Below are positions 1 to 8,209 of a stretch of 64,000 nucleotides of DNA, piece by piece. How positions within the stretch are numbered: the stretch's first letter is position 1; every line of letters begins with the position of its first letter. Both the position numbers and the translations under genes were made by a program. The notes under the pieces are model-generated. The model worked only from the letters and a program-made list of their open reading frames with translations. It was not told the DNA's origin and did not search any database. Source of the DNA: UBA4582 sp964228885 (GTDB taxonomy: Bacteria; Pseudomonadota; Gammaproteobacteria; Pseudomonadales; Azotimanducaceae); the NCBI GenBank assembly GCA_964228885.1, contig CAXRCG010000278.1:26349-90348 (forward strand). Reading direction: 5' to 3'.

Positions 1-26
1 GCAACAACATTTAAGATATAGATTAT

Positions 27-668
27 ATGACTTCATCTAAAACCAAACTAGTCATTGGCCTCACTGGCGGAATCGGCAGTGGCAAAACTTCAGTGTCAAA
101 TCACTTCGCAAAATTAGGTATCACTATAGCCGACGCCGACATTGCAAGTCGAACTGTGATGGAACCAGAGACCGAGGCATACAAGAAGATTATAGATTAC
201 TTTGGCGTAGGAATAGCCAATGAAGACAAAACGCTCAACAGGGCGCGCCTGCGCGAACTTGTTTTTAGCAACAGTGAAAAATTGAGGTGGCTTGAGTCAG
301 TTACAGTCCCCGCCATCATGAATCAGTTAATCTTAGAGTTGGAACAATCGATATCACCTTACTCTATCCTGTGTTTGTCTAGCGGAGGTGGACAGCATCC
401 GTTGATTCATCGCAACCTAGTGATAGACGTCATGCCCGAGACCCAGTTGGATAGAGCTGTACAGCGGGACAACAATTCAGAGGAACAGATAAAATCAATA
501 ATGGCAAAGCAGCCAACTCGACAAGATAGATTGGACTACGCCGACGACGTCATCAATAACGATGGTGATATTTCGCTTCTGGCCGAGGAGGTATCACGTC
601 TACACCACCTTTACCAAGAGCTGAGTAGCAAAACAAGTCAATCAGATATTGCTGCGGAGTATTCGTGA
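27..668 (+). CDS. coaE: Dephospho-CoA kinase, with altered motif
   Basis: Catalyses the last step of coenzyme A synthesis, ATP-dependent phosphorylation of dephospho-CoA, in the cytosol. The P-loop GGIGSGKT lies at residues 14-21, the DAD motif follows near residue 36, and the C-terminal half (ETQLDRAVQRD, TRQDRLDYADDVINN) is typical; 213 aa is slightly above the usual length. Odd: the conserved PLL(V/F)E segment after SPY is replaced by CLSSGGGQ (residues 116-123). The +1-shifted frame over 379-396 reads LAEVDS, so two compensating indels are likely. Its stop overlaps the start of yacG by one base, so the two genes are coupled. Identity is certain; activity is doubtful. Confidence 0.9.
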   Translation: MTSSKTKLVIGLTGGIGSGKTSVSNHFAKLGITIADADIASRTVMEPETEAYKKIIDYFGVGIANEDKTLNRARLRELVFSNSEKLRWLESVTVPAIMNQLILELEQSISPYSILCLSSGGGQHPLIHRNLVIDVMPETQLDRAVQRDNNSEEQIKSIMAKQPTRQDRLDYADDVINNDGDISLLAEEVSRLHHLYQELSSKTSQSDIAAEYS

Positions 669-859
669 TGAAAAAACTCACTGTAGACTGTCCTCTGTGC
701 AAGACAAAGGTTCCCTGGAATAACTCACACCAGTTTCGACCATTTTGTTCCGAGCGCTGCAAACTCACTGATCTGGGAGAATGGGCCGAGGGTCGAAGAA
801 GCATCCCCTCTGATGCAGAGCATGATGAGACAACCGCAAGAGACCTTGACAGGGACTAA
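668..859 (+). CDS. yacG: DNA gyrase inhibitor YacG, zinc-binding
   Basis: A small zinc-finger protein of the YacG family, which in E. coli binds GyrB and inhibits gyrase. The 63-aa product has four cysteines (C8, C11, C27, C31) in the family arrangement CPxC...FCSxRCKxxDLGxW, followed by an acidic tail. The ATG at 668 overlaps the coaE stop in TGATG; a GTG two codons' width upstream (665) is a less likely start. coaE-yacG is the normal neighbourhood. No mutT or zapD accompanies it. Confidence 0.9.
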   Translation: MKKLTVDCPLCKTKVPWNNSHQFRPFCSERCKLTDLGEWAEGRRSIPSDAEHDETTARDLDRD

Positions 860-984
860 CTGAATTTTTATACAACTTAGGCTCAATCGAAATCGATTCA
901 AAGACACCGTAAGACACCCCTTTTCATTACACCCAGCCGCTTCCTTTCCTTAGCTGGTTATCCCAGTGCAAAAAAACCACGCTC

Positions 985-1240
985 AACCCAATTTAGATAT
1001 TGTTAGAGAACTTTATCTGCGTGATAAAACGCCCCAATTAGATCGGACCGATGACTGAATATCGGAAAAGGTGACCTTAAAACCCTCATTGCAGAGACCG
1101 AATAGTTTTATCAGGCAAAAAAATTACAACAAATTGATTCAGCGATGATTAGTCTACAGGACTCACTACAAGACATCGCAAGCGAAACATTCTGACAAAC
1201 CGCCAAAGGGGACAATGTTCTCTCTTAATGTAAGCGCTGC
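985..1240 (+). pseudogene. Possible degraded coding relic of unknown identity
   Basis: The 475 bases between yacG and argJ hold no intact gene. Two overlapping frames look protein-like: from 987 the frame reads NLDIVRELYLRDKTPQLDR before a stop, and from 1055 a shifted frame reads GKGDLKTLIAETE, a stop, then FYQAKKLQQIDSAMISLQDS and a further stop. Together they resemble one helical protein broken by a frameshift and several stops. I do not recognise the family. It could also be chance; confidence is low. Confidence 0.3.
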
Positions 1241-1334
1241 CAGACGGACATCGACAGGAAATTAACGCTGAACATGAGATAGCGATTAAAAAGACCGGTG
1301 CTGCTTCAAAGTGTATAAACCCTATTGAGCGCCC

Positions 1335-2555
1335 TTAAGTTCGATATTCTGCATTGATTCGAACATACTCGTGGGACAAATCACTCGTCCAGACAGTTTC
1401 ACGAATATTCCCGGCATTTAGTTCAACTCTAATAAGAATCTCTTCTTCTGCCATCACATCGCTGCCGGCTTTTTCGGTATAATTCAGTGCTTTTTGCCCT
1501 TTCGACATCAGCTGGACATCCCCCAAAAATATATCAAGCATATTTACGTCTATGTCAACGGGAGCTTTGCCTATTGCCATTACCAGACGACCCCAGTTTG
1601 CATCGCTCGCAAAAAGTGCAGTCTTCATCAATGGAGAGTTCGCGATGGCATAGGCGATATTCAAACAATCAGAACGGGATTCGCCGGTGCCTATTTCCAC
1701 CGCAACAAATTTCGTAGCCCCTTCTCCATCCCTGATGATCCCCTGAGCCAATTCTAGACAAACTTCATCAAGCATTTCTGTGAACTGGTCTCGGGCCTGC
1801 TTGTCAATATCTATATCAACGGTAGACACACCGGTTGCGCTCAACATACAAGAGTCGTTAGTTGAGGTGTCACTGTCAACTGTAATACGGTTAAATGACT
1901 TATCGCCTGCCGAAGCAAGACATGCTTTGAGGGTAGCCTCTGTCGCTGTCACATCACTTGCTATGTAACTCAACATCGTCGCCATATTAGGCTGAATCAT
2001 CCCCGAGCCTTTGGCAATCCCCGTGACTGTAATAATCTCACCATTAATTGTTCTCTGACGAGTTGCTATTTTTGGCTGAGTGTCGGTCGTCATAATGCCA
2101 TATGCGGCTTCCAGCCAGTTCTCTTCTGCTAATCCACTGATCAACTCATCTAGCGCATTCGTGATTTTCGCAACAGGCAACCTTTCACCAATGACGCCGG
2201 TGGAAAAAGGTATCACCGCCTCCGGACGAACACCTGACATCTGGGAAACAGCTTTGCAACAAGTCAGAGCATCAACAATACCTACTTCGCCTACCCCCGC
2301 ATTAGCATTGCCGCTATTAACTAAAAAACGCGTTGGGTTAGTCATGCCTAGGTGTCTTTTCCCTACCGCAACCGGTGCAGCAGCAAATAAATTTTTCGTG
2401 AAAATACCTACGGTTATGGTCGCATCGGCAAACTCAAAGAGGACCAAGTCAGCAACATCTTGATTTTCTGCACCGCCTTTTATCCCACAGCCACAAGCCG
2501 ACAGCCTTACGCCCGGTACTACATTGAACTCGCGTGAAAAGCTACCTACTGCCAC
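1335..2555 (-). CDS. argJ: Glutamate N-acetyltransferase / amino-acid acetyltransferase ArgJ
   Basis: Bifunctional enzyme of arginine synthesis: it transfers acetyl from N-acetylornithine to glutamate and can also acetylate glutamate from acetyl-CoA. The precursor self-cleaves before a nucleophilic threonine in the motif KGSGMIxPNMATML, present near residues 180-193. The 406-aa length fits the family, and it ends in the expected EYRT. It lies 51 bases downstream of secA on the same strand, an arrangement shared by many gammaproteobacteria. Confidence 0.95.
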   Translation of the reverse strand: MAVGSFSREFNVVPGVRLSACGCGIKGGAENQDVADLVLFEFADATITVGIFTKNLFAAAPVAVGKRHLGMTNPTRFLVNSGNANAGVGEVGIVDALTCCKAVSQMSGVRPEAVIPFSTGVIGERLPVAKITNALDELISGLAEENWLEAAYGIMTTDTQPKIATRQRTINGEIITVTGIAKGSGMIQPNMATMLSYIASDVTATEATLKACLASAGDKSFNRITVDSDTSTNDSCMLSATGVSTVDIDIDKQARDQFTEMLDEVCLELAQGIIRDGEGATKFVAVEIGTGESRSDCLNIAYAIANSPLMKTALFASDANWGRLVMAIGKAPVDIDVNMLDIFLGDVQLMSKGQKALNYTEKAGSDVMAEEEILIRVELNAGNIRETVWTSDLSHEYVRINAEYRT

Positions 2556-2606
2556 TACTATGCTCCCAAAATGATGTCTGCCAGAGTGATCTTTACGCTC
2601 AGCTTA

Positions 2607-5294
2607 CTATGACAATTGTCCGTGACAGGACTTATATTTTTTACCTGAGCCACATGGACAGGGTTCGTTACGACCAACTTTCTTTTCCTGTCGAATGAAG
2701 GGAGTCTGAGGAGTGCCACCCTGTTGCGAACCTGCACCCTGTGCAGACTCAGGTGAGTCCATCGCTCCGGCATCGCTCTTCTGGAAGTTCATTGAAGTTT
2801 TAGCTTCTGCTTCTCTGCGCTTACGTTCGATCGCTTCGATATCGTCGGAAGGCTGAAACTGAACTCTTGCGAGAAAGCGTATAACCTCAAATTTTACATT
2901 GTGAAGCAGCTCTTCAAATAATTCGAATGATTCACGCTTATATTCCTGTTTCGGCTGTTTCTGGGCATATGCACGAAGATTAATACCCTGCCGCAAATAA
3001 TCCATTGCAGCGAGGTGTTCTTTCCATTGTGTGTCGAGTATTTGGAGCATAATCTGCTTTTCAAATAGTCGAATATCATCACCGATTTGTTCTTCTTTCT
3101 TTCTGTAATCTTCTTTGATTTCGTAAACGATACGATCACGCATTGATTCCTCATGCATGTCGTCATCTTCCTTCAACCACTTGGCAATAGGCAGTTTGAT
3201 GTTAAATTCTGTACTTAGAGACGCTTCAAGACCGGGAATATCCCACTGCTCCTCTAGACTTTGGGGTGGCACATAGCCGCTAATCACTTCAGAAATAACA
3301 TCGTCCCAAAGCGCATTGATGGTTTCGGAGACATCATTTGTTGCCATCAATTCATTACGTTGTCCGTAAATCATCTGGCGCTGGTCATTTGCTACGTCAT
3401 CATATTCAAGCAGTTGTTTTCGAATATCGAAGTTACGCGTTTCAACTTTTCTCTGCGCCTTCTCAATGGCGTTATTTACCATACGATGCTCTATGGCTTC
3501 GCCCTTCTCCATACCTAAGGATTTCATCAACCCTTTCACCTTATCTGAGGCAAAAATCCGAAGAAGATTATCATCCAAAGATAAGTAAAAACGAGATACA
3601 CCCGGGTCACCCTGTCGACCGGCTCGCCCTCTAAGCTGATTATCAATCCTTCGGCTTTCGTGACGTTCGGTTCCAAGAACATGCAGTCCGCCCGCAGCCA
3701 ATACAGCCTCATGATTCGCTTGCCATTCGGACTTAAGCGCTTCGATTCTTACTTCGGAAGGCTCTTTTAGTTTGGCTGCCTCAATTTCCCAGTTGCCGCC
3801 TAAAATGATGTCTGTACCCCGACCAGCCATATTGGTGGCGATAGTCACCGTACCTGGCCTTCCCGCCTGGGCGATAATTTCAGCTTCTTTCTCGTGAAAC
3901 TTCGCGTTCAACACATTATGTTTGATTTTCTTTTTCTTCAATAGCGCAGACAAATCTTCAGAAGACTCCACTGATGCGGTACCAACCAGGACAGGTGCCC
4001 CGTTACCAGTGAATTCCTGAATCTCATCAACAATGGCGTCGTACTTTTCGGCCAGCGTCAAGAACATCAGATCATTCTTATCGTCCCGTATCATTGCAAT
4101 GTTAGTGGGGATTACGACAACATCCAAACCATAAATCTGCTTAAATTCGAAGGCTTCTGTATCAGCCGTGCCAGTCATACCAGCAAGCTTGTTGTATAAA
4201 CGGAAATAATTTTGGAAAGTCGTAGAGGCTAGCGTTTGACTTTCATTTGTAATCGCCACATTTTCTTTTGCTTCGATAGCCTGATGAATACCACCAGACC
4301 ATCGCCTGCCGGGCATAGTTCGCCCAGTATGCTCGTCAACAATAACAATTTCGTTGTCCTGAACAATGTACTCAACATCTTTTTGAAACAAGCAGTGTGC
4401 TTTCAGAGCGGAATGAATATGGTGCAATAGGGTAAGATTTGTGGTCCCGTAAAGCGAATCGCCTTCTTTTAATAGCCCATGTTTTACCAGTAGACTCTCT
4501 ACCAGCAAATGCCCCTCTTCTGTCAGCTCAACATCACGCTGTTTTTCATCAACGAAGTAGTCTCCTGGCGGCTCAATTTCGTTCTCGATGTCCTCTGCGG
4601 TCTTTTCCTGACGTTTAAGCCGGGGGGCGATTTGATTTATCGCCCGATACAATTCCGAGGAGTTTTCAACACCGCCTGATATGATTAAAGGCGTTCTCGC
4701 CTCATCAATCAGTATTGAGTCAACCTCATCAACGATGGCAAAATTCAGCGGACGTTGTGTCCTTTCGGTTGCATTGAACGCCATATTGTCGCGCAAATAA
4801 TCGAAACCGAACTCATTATTCGTGCCATAGGTTACATCGCATTGATAAGCTGCGTGCTTTTCATCACCTGACTGGCCGGCGTAGACAACACCCACAGTCA
4901 TACCCAACTGACTGAATACCGCGCCCATCCACTCGGCACCCCATTTTGCAAGATAATCATTAACGGTGACTAGGTGAACGCCATTGCCAGATATCGCATT
5001 GAGATAGAGCGGGAGTGTCGCGACGAGGGTTTTGCCCTCACCCGTTCGCATTTCGGCTATTTTACCTTCGTGCAGCACTATGCCACCTATCATTTGAACG
5101 TCAAATATGCGCAGCCCAAGCGCACGTCTACCAGCCTCTCTTACCGTCGCGAAAGCCTCCGGCAAAATAACGTCCATGGTGTCTCCAGCATCCATCCTTT
5201 GCTGAAATTCAGCACGCTTGTCTTTAAGCTGCTGATCGCTCAACGACTCGAGATTCTCCTCATAGCTGTTAATTTTCTTAACAACTTTCTCCAT
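2607..5294 (-). CDS. secA: Preprotein translocase ATPase SecA (N-terminus interrupted)
   Basis: Motor ATPase driving protein export through SecYEG. Visible are Walker A MRTGEGKT (about residues 82-89 of this ORF), DEVDS of the DEAD-like motif, the helicase motifs ATNMAGRGTDI and GRAGRQGDPG, and the C-terminal zinc motif CPCGSGKKYKSCH that binds SecB. The ORF begins at MEKVVKKIN, about 20 residues short of normal. Directly upstream, in frame, lie the missing residues (MALKLLSKMF-stop-SKNDRELKR), interrupted by UGA at 5322-5324. The ATG at 5294 has only a weak ribosome site. Either translation restarts here, the stop is read through, or the base is an error. Confidence 0.92.
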   Translation of the reverse strand: MEKVVKKINSYEENLESLSDQQLKDKRAEFQQRMDAGDTMDVILPEAFATVREAGRRALGLRIFDVQMIGGIVLHEGKIAEMRTGEGKTLVATLPLYLNAISGNGVHLVTVNDYLAKWGAEWMGAVFSQLGMTVGVVYAGQSGDEKHAAYQCDVTYGTNNEFGFDYLRDNMAFNATERTQRPLNFAIVDEVDSILIDEARTPLIISGGVENSSELYRAINQIAPRLKRQEKTAEDIENEIEPPGDYFVDEKQRDVELTEEGHLLVESLLVKHGLLKEGDSLYGTTNLTLLHHIHSALKAHCLFQKDVEYIVQDNEIVIVDEHTGRTMPGRRWSGGIHQAIEAKENVAITNESQTLASTTFQNYFRLYNKLAGMTGTADTEAFEFKQIYGLDVVVIPTNIAMIRDDKNDLMFLTLAEKYDAIVDEIQEFTGNGAPVLVGTASVESSEDLSALLKKKKIKHNVLNAKFHEKEAEIIAQAGRPGTVTIATNMAGRGTDIILGGNWEIEAAKLKEPSEVRIEALKSEWQANHEAVLAAGGLHVLGTERHESRRIDNQLRGRAGRQGDPGVSRFYLSLDDNLLRIFASDKVKGLMKSLGMEKGEAIEHRMVNNAIEKAQRKVETRNFDIRKQLLEYDDVANDQRQMIYGQRNELMATNDVSETINALWDDVISEVISGYVPPQSLEEQWDIPGLEASLSTEFNIKLPIAKWLKEDDDMHEESMRDRIVYEIKEDYRKKEEQIGDDIRLFEKQIMLQILDTQWKEHLAAMDYLRQGINLRAYAQKQPKQEYKRESFELFEELLHNVKFEVIRFLARVQFQPSDDIEAIERKRREAEAKTSMNFQKSDAGAMDSPESAQGAGSQQGGTPQTPFIRQEKKVGRNEPCPCGSGKKYKSCHGQLS

Positions 5295-5354
5295 CCGTTT
5301 AAGTTCGCGATCATTCTTGCTTCAGAACATTTTACTTAATAATTTAAGGGCCAT
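5295..5354 (-). other. secA: SecA N-terminal codons cut off by in-frame UGA
   Basis: Sixty bases in frame with secA encode MALKLLSKMF, a UGA stop (5322-5324), then SKNDRELKR. This matches the normal SecA start (E. coli MLIKLLTKVFGSRNDR), where the stop position is a conserved glycine; GGA to TGA is a single-base change. An AGAGA-type ribosome site lies about 10 bases before the ATG at 5354, so this is the ancestral start. The region forms the membrane- and SecY-contacting N-terminal helix in known SecA proteins. Confidence 0.8.
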
Positions 5355-5445
5355 TTCAGCTATCTCTTTTGCTTCCCGTTGGAAGCCCTGTATCTAGTAG
5401 AAGTAAATGTATTCTATATTCTGCCGACGCAAAGAGGTGTATCGA

Positions 5446-5479
5446 CCATACAGGGAAATCTTTCCCTGATCAGGTATGG
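5446..5479 (-). other. Long hairpin in the secA leader
   Basis: Between the M23 peptidase gene and secA, arms CCATAC and AGGGAAA pair with TTTCCCT and GTATGG around a two-base loop, giving 13 base pairs interrupted by a six-base bulge. It lies about 92-125 bases upstream of the ancestral secA ATG. No U-tract follows it, so it is more likely a leader or processing structure than a terminator. Its function is unknown. Confidence 0.45.
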
Positions 5480-5533
5480 AATACAGTGGGTTCGGAGTCT
5501 CCCGAAAAGAAGGTCTCCCATTTACAATGAGGG

Positions 5534-6457
5534 TCAGCGGCTAGCGCGTTGAACATAGGAAGATGGATCAACTACCCGGCCATTTTTATAGACCTCGTAG
5601 TGTACGTGTGGACCGGTCGAACGACCGCTACTGCCCATTTTGCCGACGACCTGCCCTTTTTTTACAATGTCACCAACTTTAACGATTAACTTGTCATGGT
5701 GACCATAGCGGGTAGAGAAACCTCCGCCATGATTTATTTCAACCATCTTGCCATACCCACTACGCGCAGCTGCATAAACAACGACACCAGCGGCGACCGC
5801 GACAACGTCTGCTCCAAGTTTACCCGCAAAATCAACACCGTTGTGGAAGGCCCTTTTACCGGTTATCGGATCAACTCTCATACCAAATCTGGACGACATC
5901 CAGCCTTTTTTAACAGGTCTACCAGCGATGAATACTTCATTCTGGATTTTTCGATTGACAAAAAGAGTTTCGAGTACGCTTAGCTGTTGCTCACGGCTTT
6001 CAATATCATCGGCAAGACGACTCAGCTCTCTCAGATAGTTTGGTGCCCCGCGAGCAGAAGAAGTATCTTTAACCTCTGGCCCGCCCATGGGTGGTGGACT
6101 TGAAAAGTCAAATTCTCCTTCTTCAATGCCAGCAACATCCGTAAGTCGCTCACCTAACGCATCCAGCCTGACTATTCGAGCTTGTAACTGGGCAAGACGA
6201 AGTGCAGAAGCTTCTAAGTTGTCCTCCGCATCGCGTTTTGCATTTTCTATTTGCTGCTCTTGGTCTTTTAAAACCAATCGCCATTTACCCACCATCTCAT
6301 TTGTAAGGGCAGCCTCACCCATACCATGACGATAGGATAGGTAACCAGCAGCGGTCGGGAACCCGATCAGACTCAAAAACGTCAGACCCAGCAAAAAACC
6401 ATTGGCCGTAAATGACCTAGCTTTGCCCGAGTGGTTATCAACTATGATGAACTTCAT
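5534..6457 (-). CDS. M23 family metallopeptidase, membrane-anchored
   Basis: A 307-aa cell-wall peptidase of the M23 (LytM) family. An N-terminal membrane segment (about residues 20-42, GFLLGLTFLSLIGFP) is followed by a coiled coil rich in E, Q and A (about 60-110), a linker, a second helical stretch, and a C-terminal LytM domain (about 185-295). The zinc and catalytic motifs HNGVD and HVHYEV are present, so it may be an active endopeptidase rather than a degenerate activator. Position upstream of secA and divergent from dciA is common in gammaproteobacteria. The exact substrate cannot be told. Confidence 0.88.
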   Translation of the reverse strand: MKFIIVDNHSGKARSFTANGFLLGLTFLSLIGFPTAAGYLSYRHGMGEAALTNEMVGKWRLVLKDQEQQIENAKRDAEDNLEASALRLAQLQARIVRLDALGERLTDVAGIEEGEFDFSSPPPMGGPEVKDTSSARGAPNYLRELSRLADDIESREQQLSVLETLFVNRKIQNEVFIAGRPVKKGWMSSRFGMRVDPITGKRAFHNGVDFAGKLGADVVAVAAGVVVYAAARSGYGKMVEINHGGGFSTRYGHHDKLIVKVGDIVKKGQVVGKMGSSGRSTGPHVHYEVYKNGRVVDPSSYVQRASR

Positions 6458-6538
6458 AAAATTCGGTTACTATGTCCAATCAAATCTATCAAAATATCTA
6501 TAAACCTACTCTTCTTCTCGTGAAGGCTTAGTCCCAAG

Positions 6539-7012
6539 ATGGCCAGCAAACAAAAATACTTCAAAGATCCTTCCGAAATGTTCAGCAGGCCAAGATCCCG
6601 TTTGAATAAGATCTTCTCTAAATCTAAAGACCTTGTACAGCTTCAGAACGCCTTGAGGCAAACCTTCCCTGGAGAAGTTTACGTTGCTTCGCTCTCCGAG
6701 GGAATACTCCACCTCATCACACCATCAGCCTCACTTGCCACCCGGCTGAAATATCGCCAAAAAGCTGTAAAGGCTGCACTGGAGCAAATGCCTCTGCCTG
6801 GCGCCGGATCGCATAATCGCAGAGACGTGCTTCGTATCACTCAAATCAAGGTGACAGTCTCGCCTAATTACACGCCTCCCCATGCCCCAAAAAAATCCGC
6901 TATCGCGCCCTCTCCCGAGACCGCTCGCCTGATCGCCGAAACCGCTCAATATATAGAAGATGAACCTCTCCGCAAAGCGCTAATTAGGCTTTCCAGACGC
7001 GGTGAGACATAA
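6539..7012 (+). CDS. dciA: DciA-type DUF721 protein, likely replicative helicase loader
   Basis: A 157-aa basic protein with the DUF721 (DciA) fold over about residues 20-95: the stretch LxNALRQTFPGEVYVASLSEG...L.I.TPSASLATRLKYRQ is characteristic. DciA helps load the DnaB replicative helicase in bacteria that lack DnaC. The gene sits alone on the plus strand, divergent from the M23 gene with 81 bases between them and convergent with lpxC. The C-terminal third is proline-rich and less conserved. Confidence 0.82.
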   Translation: MASKQKYFKDPSEMFSRPRSRLNKIFSKSKDLVQLQNALRQTFPGEVYVASLSEGILHLITPSASLATRLKYRQKAVKAALEQMPLPGAGSHNRRDVLRITQIKVTVSPNYTPPHAPKKSAIAPSPETARLIAETAQYIEDEPLRKALIRLSRRGET

Positions 7013-7061
7013 AACTTAATAGACGCTTGATCTTGGTCGTTATTCTGACGACTTTTGATTT

Positions 7062-7976
7062 CTATTCTGCTAGCACAGGCGTGGAGTAGGACATAGGCAG
7101 TTTTTCAGGTTTATCAAAGGTCACGATATCCCAAGCATCTTCCTGCTCCAGTAAAGCTTTACGCAATGCGTGATTGCTGGTGTGACCTGATTTATGGCCG
7201 GTGAACTCACCGATGATACTGTGGCCCAAGACATACAGGTCCCCGATCGCATCGAGGATCTTGTGTCTGACAAATTCATCTTCGTGACGAAGACCGTCGT
7301 CATTGAGCACTCTGAATTCGTCTACAACCACTGCGTTGTCCATACTCCCACCCTGAACCAAGTTGAGCTCACGCAGATGCTCAAAATCTTGCATCAAACC
7401 AAATGTTCGGGCGCGACTGACTTCTTTGACGAAGGAAGTGGTTGAAAAATTGATGCTAGCCCGCTGCTCCTTGATCACAGGATTGTCGTAAACAATGGTG
7501 TGGTTCACCTTAAATCCATCAAAAGGTTCAATCTTTGCCGACCATGCGCCCGCTTTCGGGTCGCAAACTTCAATCTTCTTTTTGATTCTTAAAAACTTTT
7601 TATGCGCAGACTGATTTTCGATGCCTGCAGACTGGATGAGGAACACAAAAGTAGCAGCACTGCCGTCCATAATCGGCATTTCCGGCCCACTGACCTCGAC
7701 ATAAGCATTATCGATACCTAATCCACTAAAGGCCGCCATTAAATGCTCAATCGTCGAAATACCATGATCATCTTTTGTAATCGTTGTCGCCAGAGTCGTA
7801 TCACCTACATAATCTGTTAACGCCGGTATTTCGACCGCTTCATCAAGATCAATCCTGATAAAAACGACCCCTGTATCAACCGGCGCAGGTCGGAGGGTTA
7901 AATATACTTTCTCACCTGTATGTAGACCAATTCCGGTTGCCCGGATGACATTTCTCAACGTTCTTTGATAGATCAT
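7062..7976 (-). CDS. lpxC: UDP-3-O-acyl-N-acetylglucosamine deacetylase LpxC
   Basis: Zinc enzyme for the committed step of lipid A synthesis. The 304-aa protein begins MIYQRTLRNVIRATGIGLHTG as usual. Zinc ligands are seen in TIEHLMAAFSGLG (His), and in FVRHKILDAIGDL (His and Asp); the base HKSGHTSNHALRKAL is near the C-terminus. It is the last gene of the dcw cluster here. A good promoter core lies 47 bases upstream (8023-8028), so it can be transcribed apart from ftsZ. Confidence 0.97.
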   Translation of the reverse strand: MIYQRTLRNVIRATGIGLHTGEKVYLTLRPAPVDTGVVFIRIDLDEAVEIPALTDYVGDTTLATTITKDDHGISTIEHLMAAFSGLGIDNAYVEVSGPEMPIMDGSAATFVFLIQSAGIENQSAHKKFLRIKKKIEVCDPKAGAWSAKIEPFDGFKVNHTIVYDNPVIKEQRASINFSTTSFVKEVSRARTFGLMQDFEHLRELNLVQGGSMDNAVVVDEFRVLNDDGLRHEDEFVRHKILDAIGDLYVLGHSIIGEFTGHKSGHTSNHALRKALLEQEDAWDIVTFDKPEKLPMSYSTPVLAE

Positions 7977-8022
7977 TATTATTGTTGTTGTCCTGCTGCA
8001 GGTTCCGGAAAAAACGGCGCGA

Positions 8023-8052
8023 ATATTACCAAAAAGCCTATCTTTACTCCAG
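8023..8052 (-). promoter_or_regulatory. Putative lpxC promoter, -10 TAATAT
   Basis: On the minus strand, TAATAT (8023-8028) is preceded at 17 bases by TGGAGT (a moderate -35 match) and followed by the GC-rich discriminator TCGCGC. The 14 bases GGTAATATTCGCGC are identical to those of the rplM promoter. Confidence 0.5.
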
Positions 8053-8068
8053 ACAAATACGTCTGGAG
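8047..8068. other. Perfect inverted repeat over the lpxC -35 region
   Basis: CTCCAGAC, six bases, GTCTGGAG: eight-base arms with no mismatch. The arm nearer lpxC contains the proposed -35 hexamer. It could be a repressor operator, or a hairpin between ftsZ and lpxC; no T-tract follows immediately. Confidence 0.5.
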
Positions 8069-8209
8069 CGAGTACTGGTACAGATCATGTGATGTCTGTT
8101 TACGCTAAACGGGCAAAAGACACCAACGGCCTACAAATTACGACCCCAAATTCTCCGATTAGTTTCAACAACAAATCATTTTTTACCTAACTAGGTTAAA
8201 TTGCTCCGT

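Noticed and set aside
5322..5324. UGA in secA as selenocysteine or a recoded codon
   Set aside because: No selenocysteine-type hairpin was evident just downstream, the ancestral residue is glycine, and UGA serves as a normal stop at many genes here with overlapping starts.
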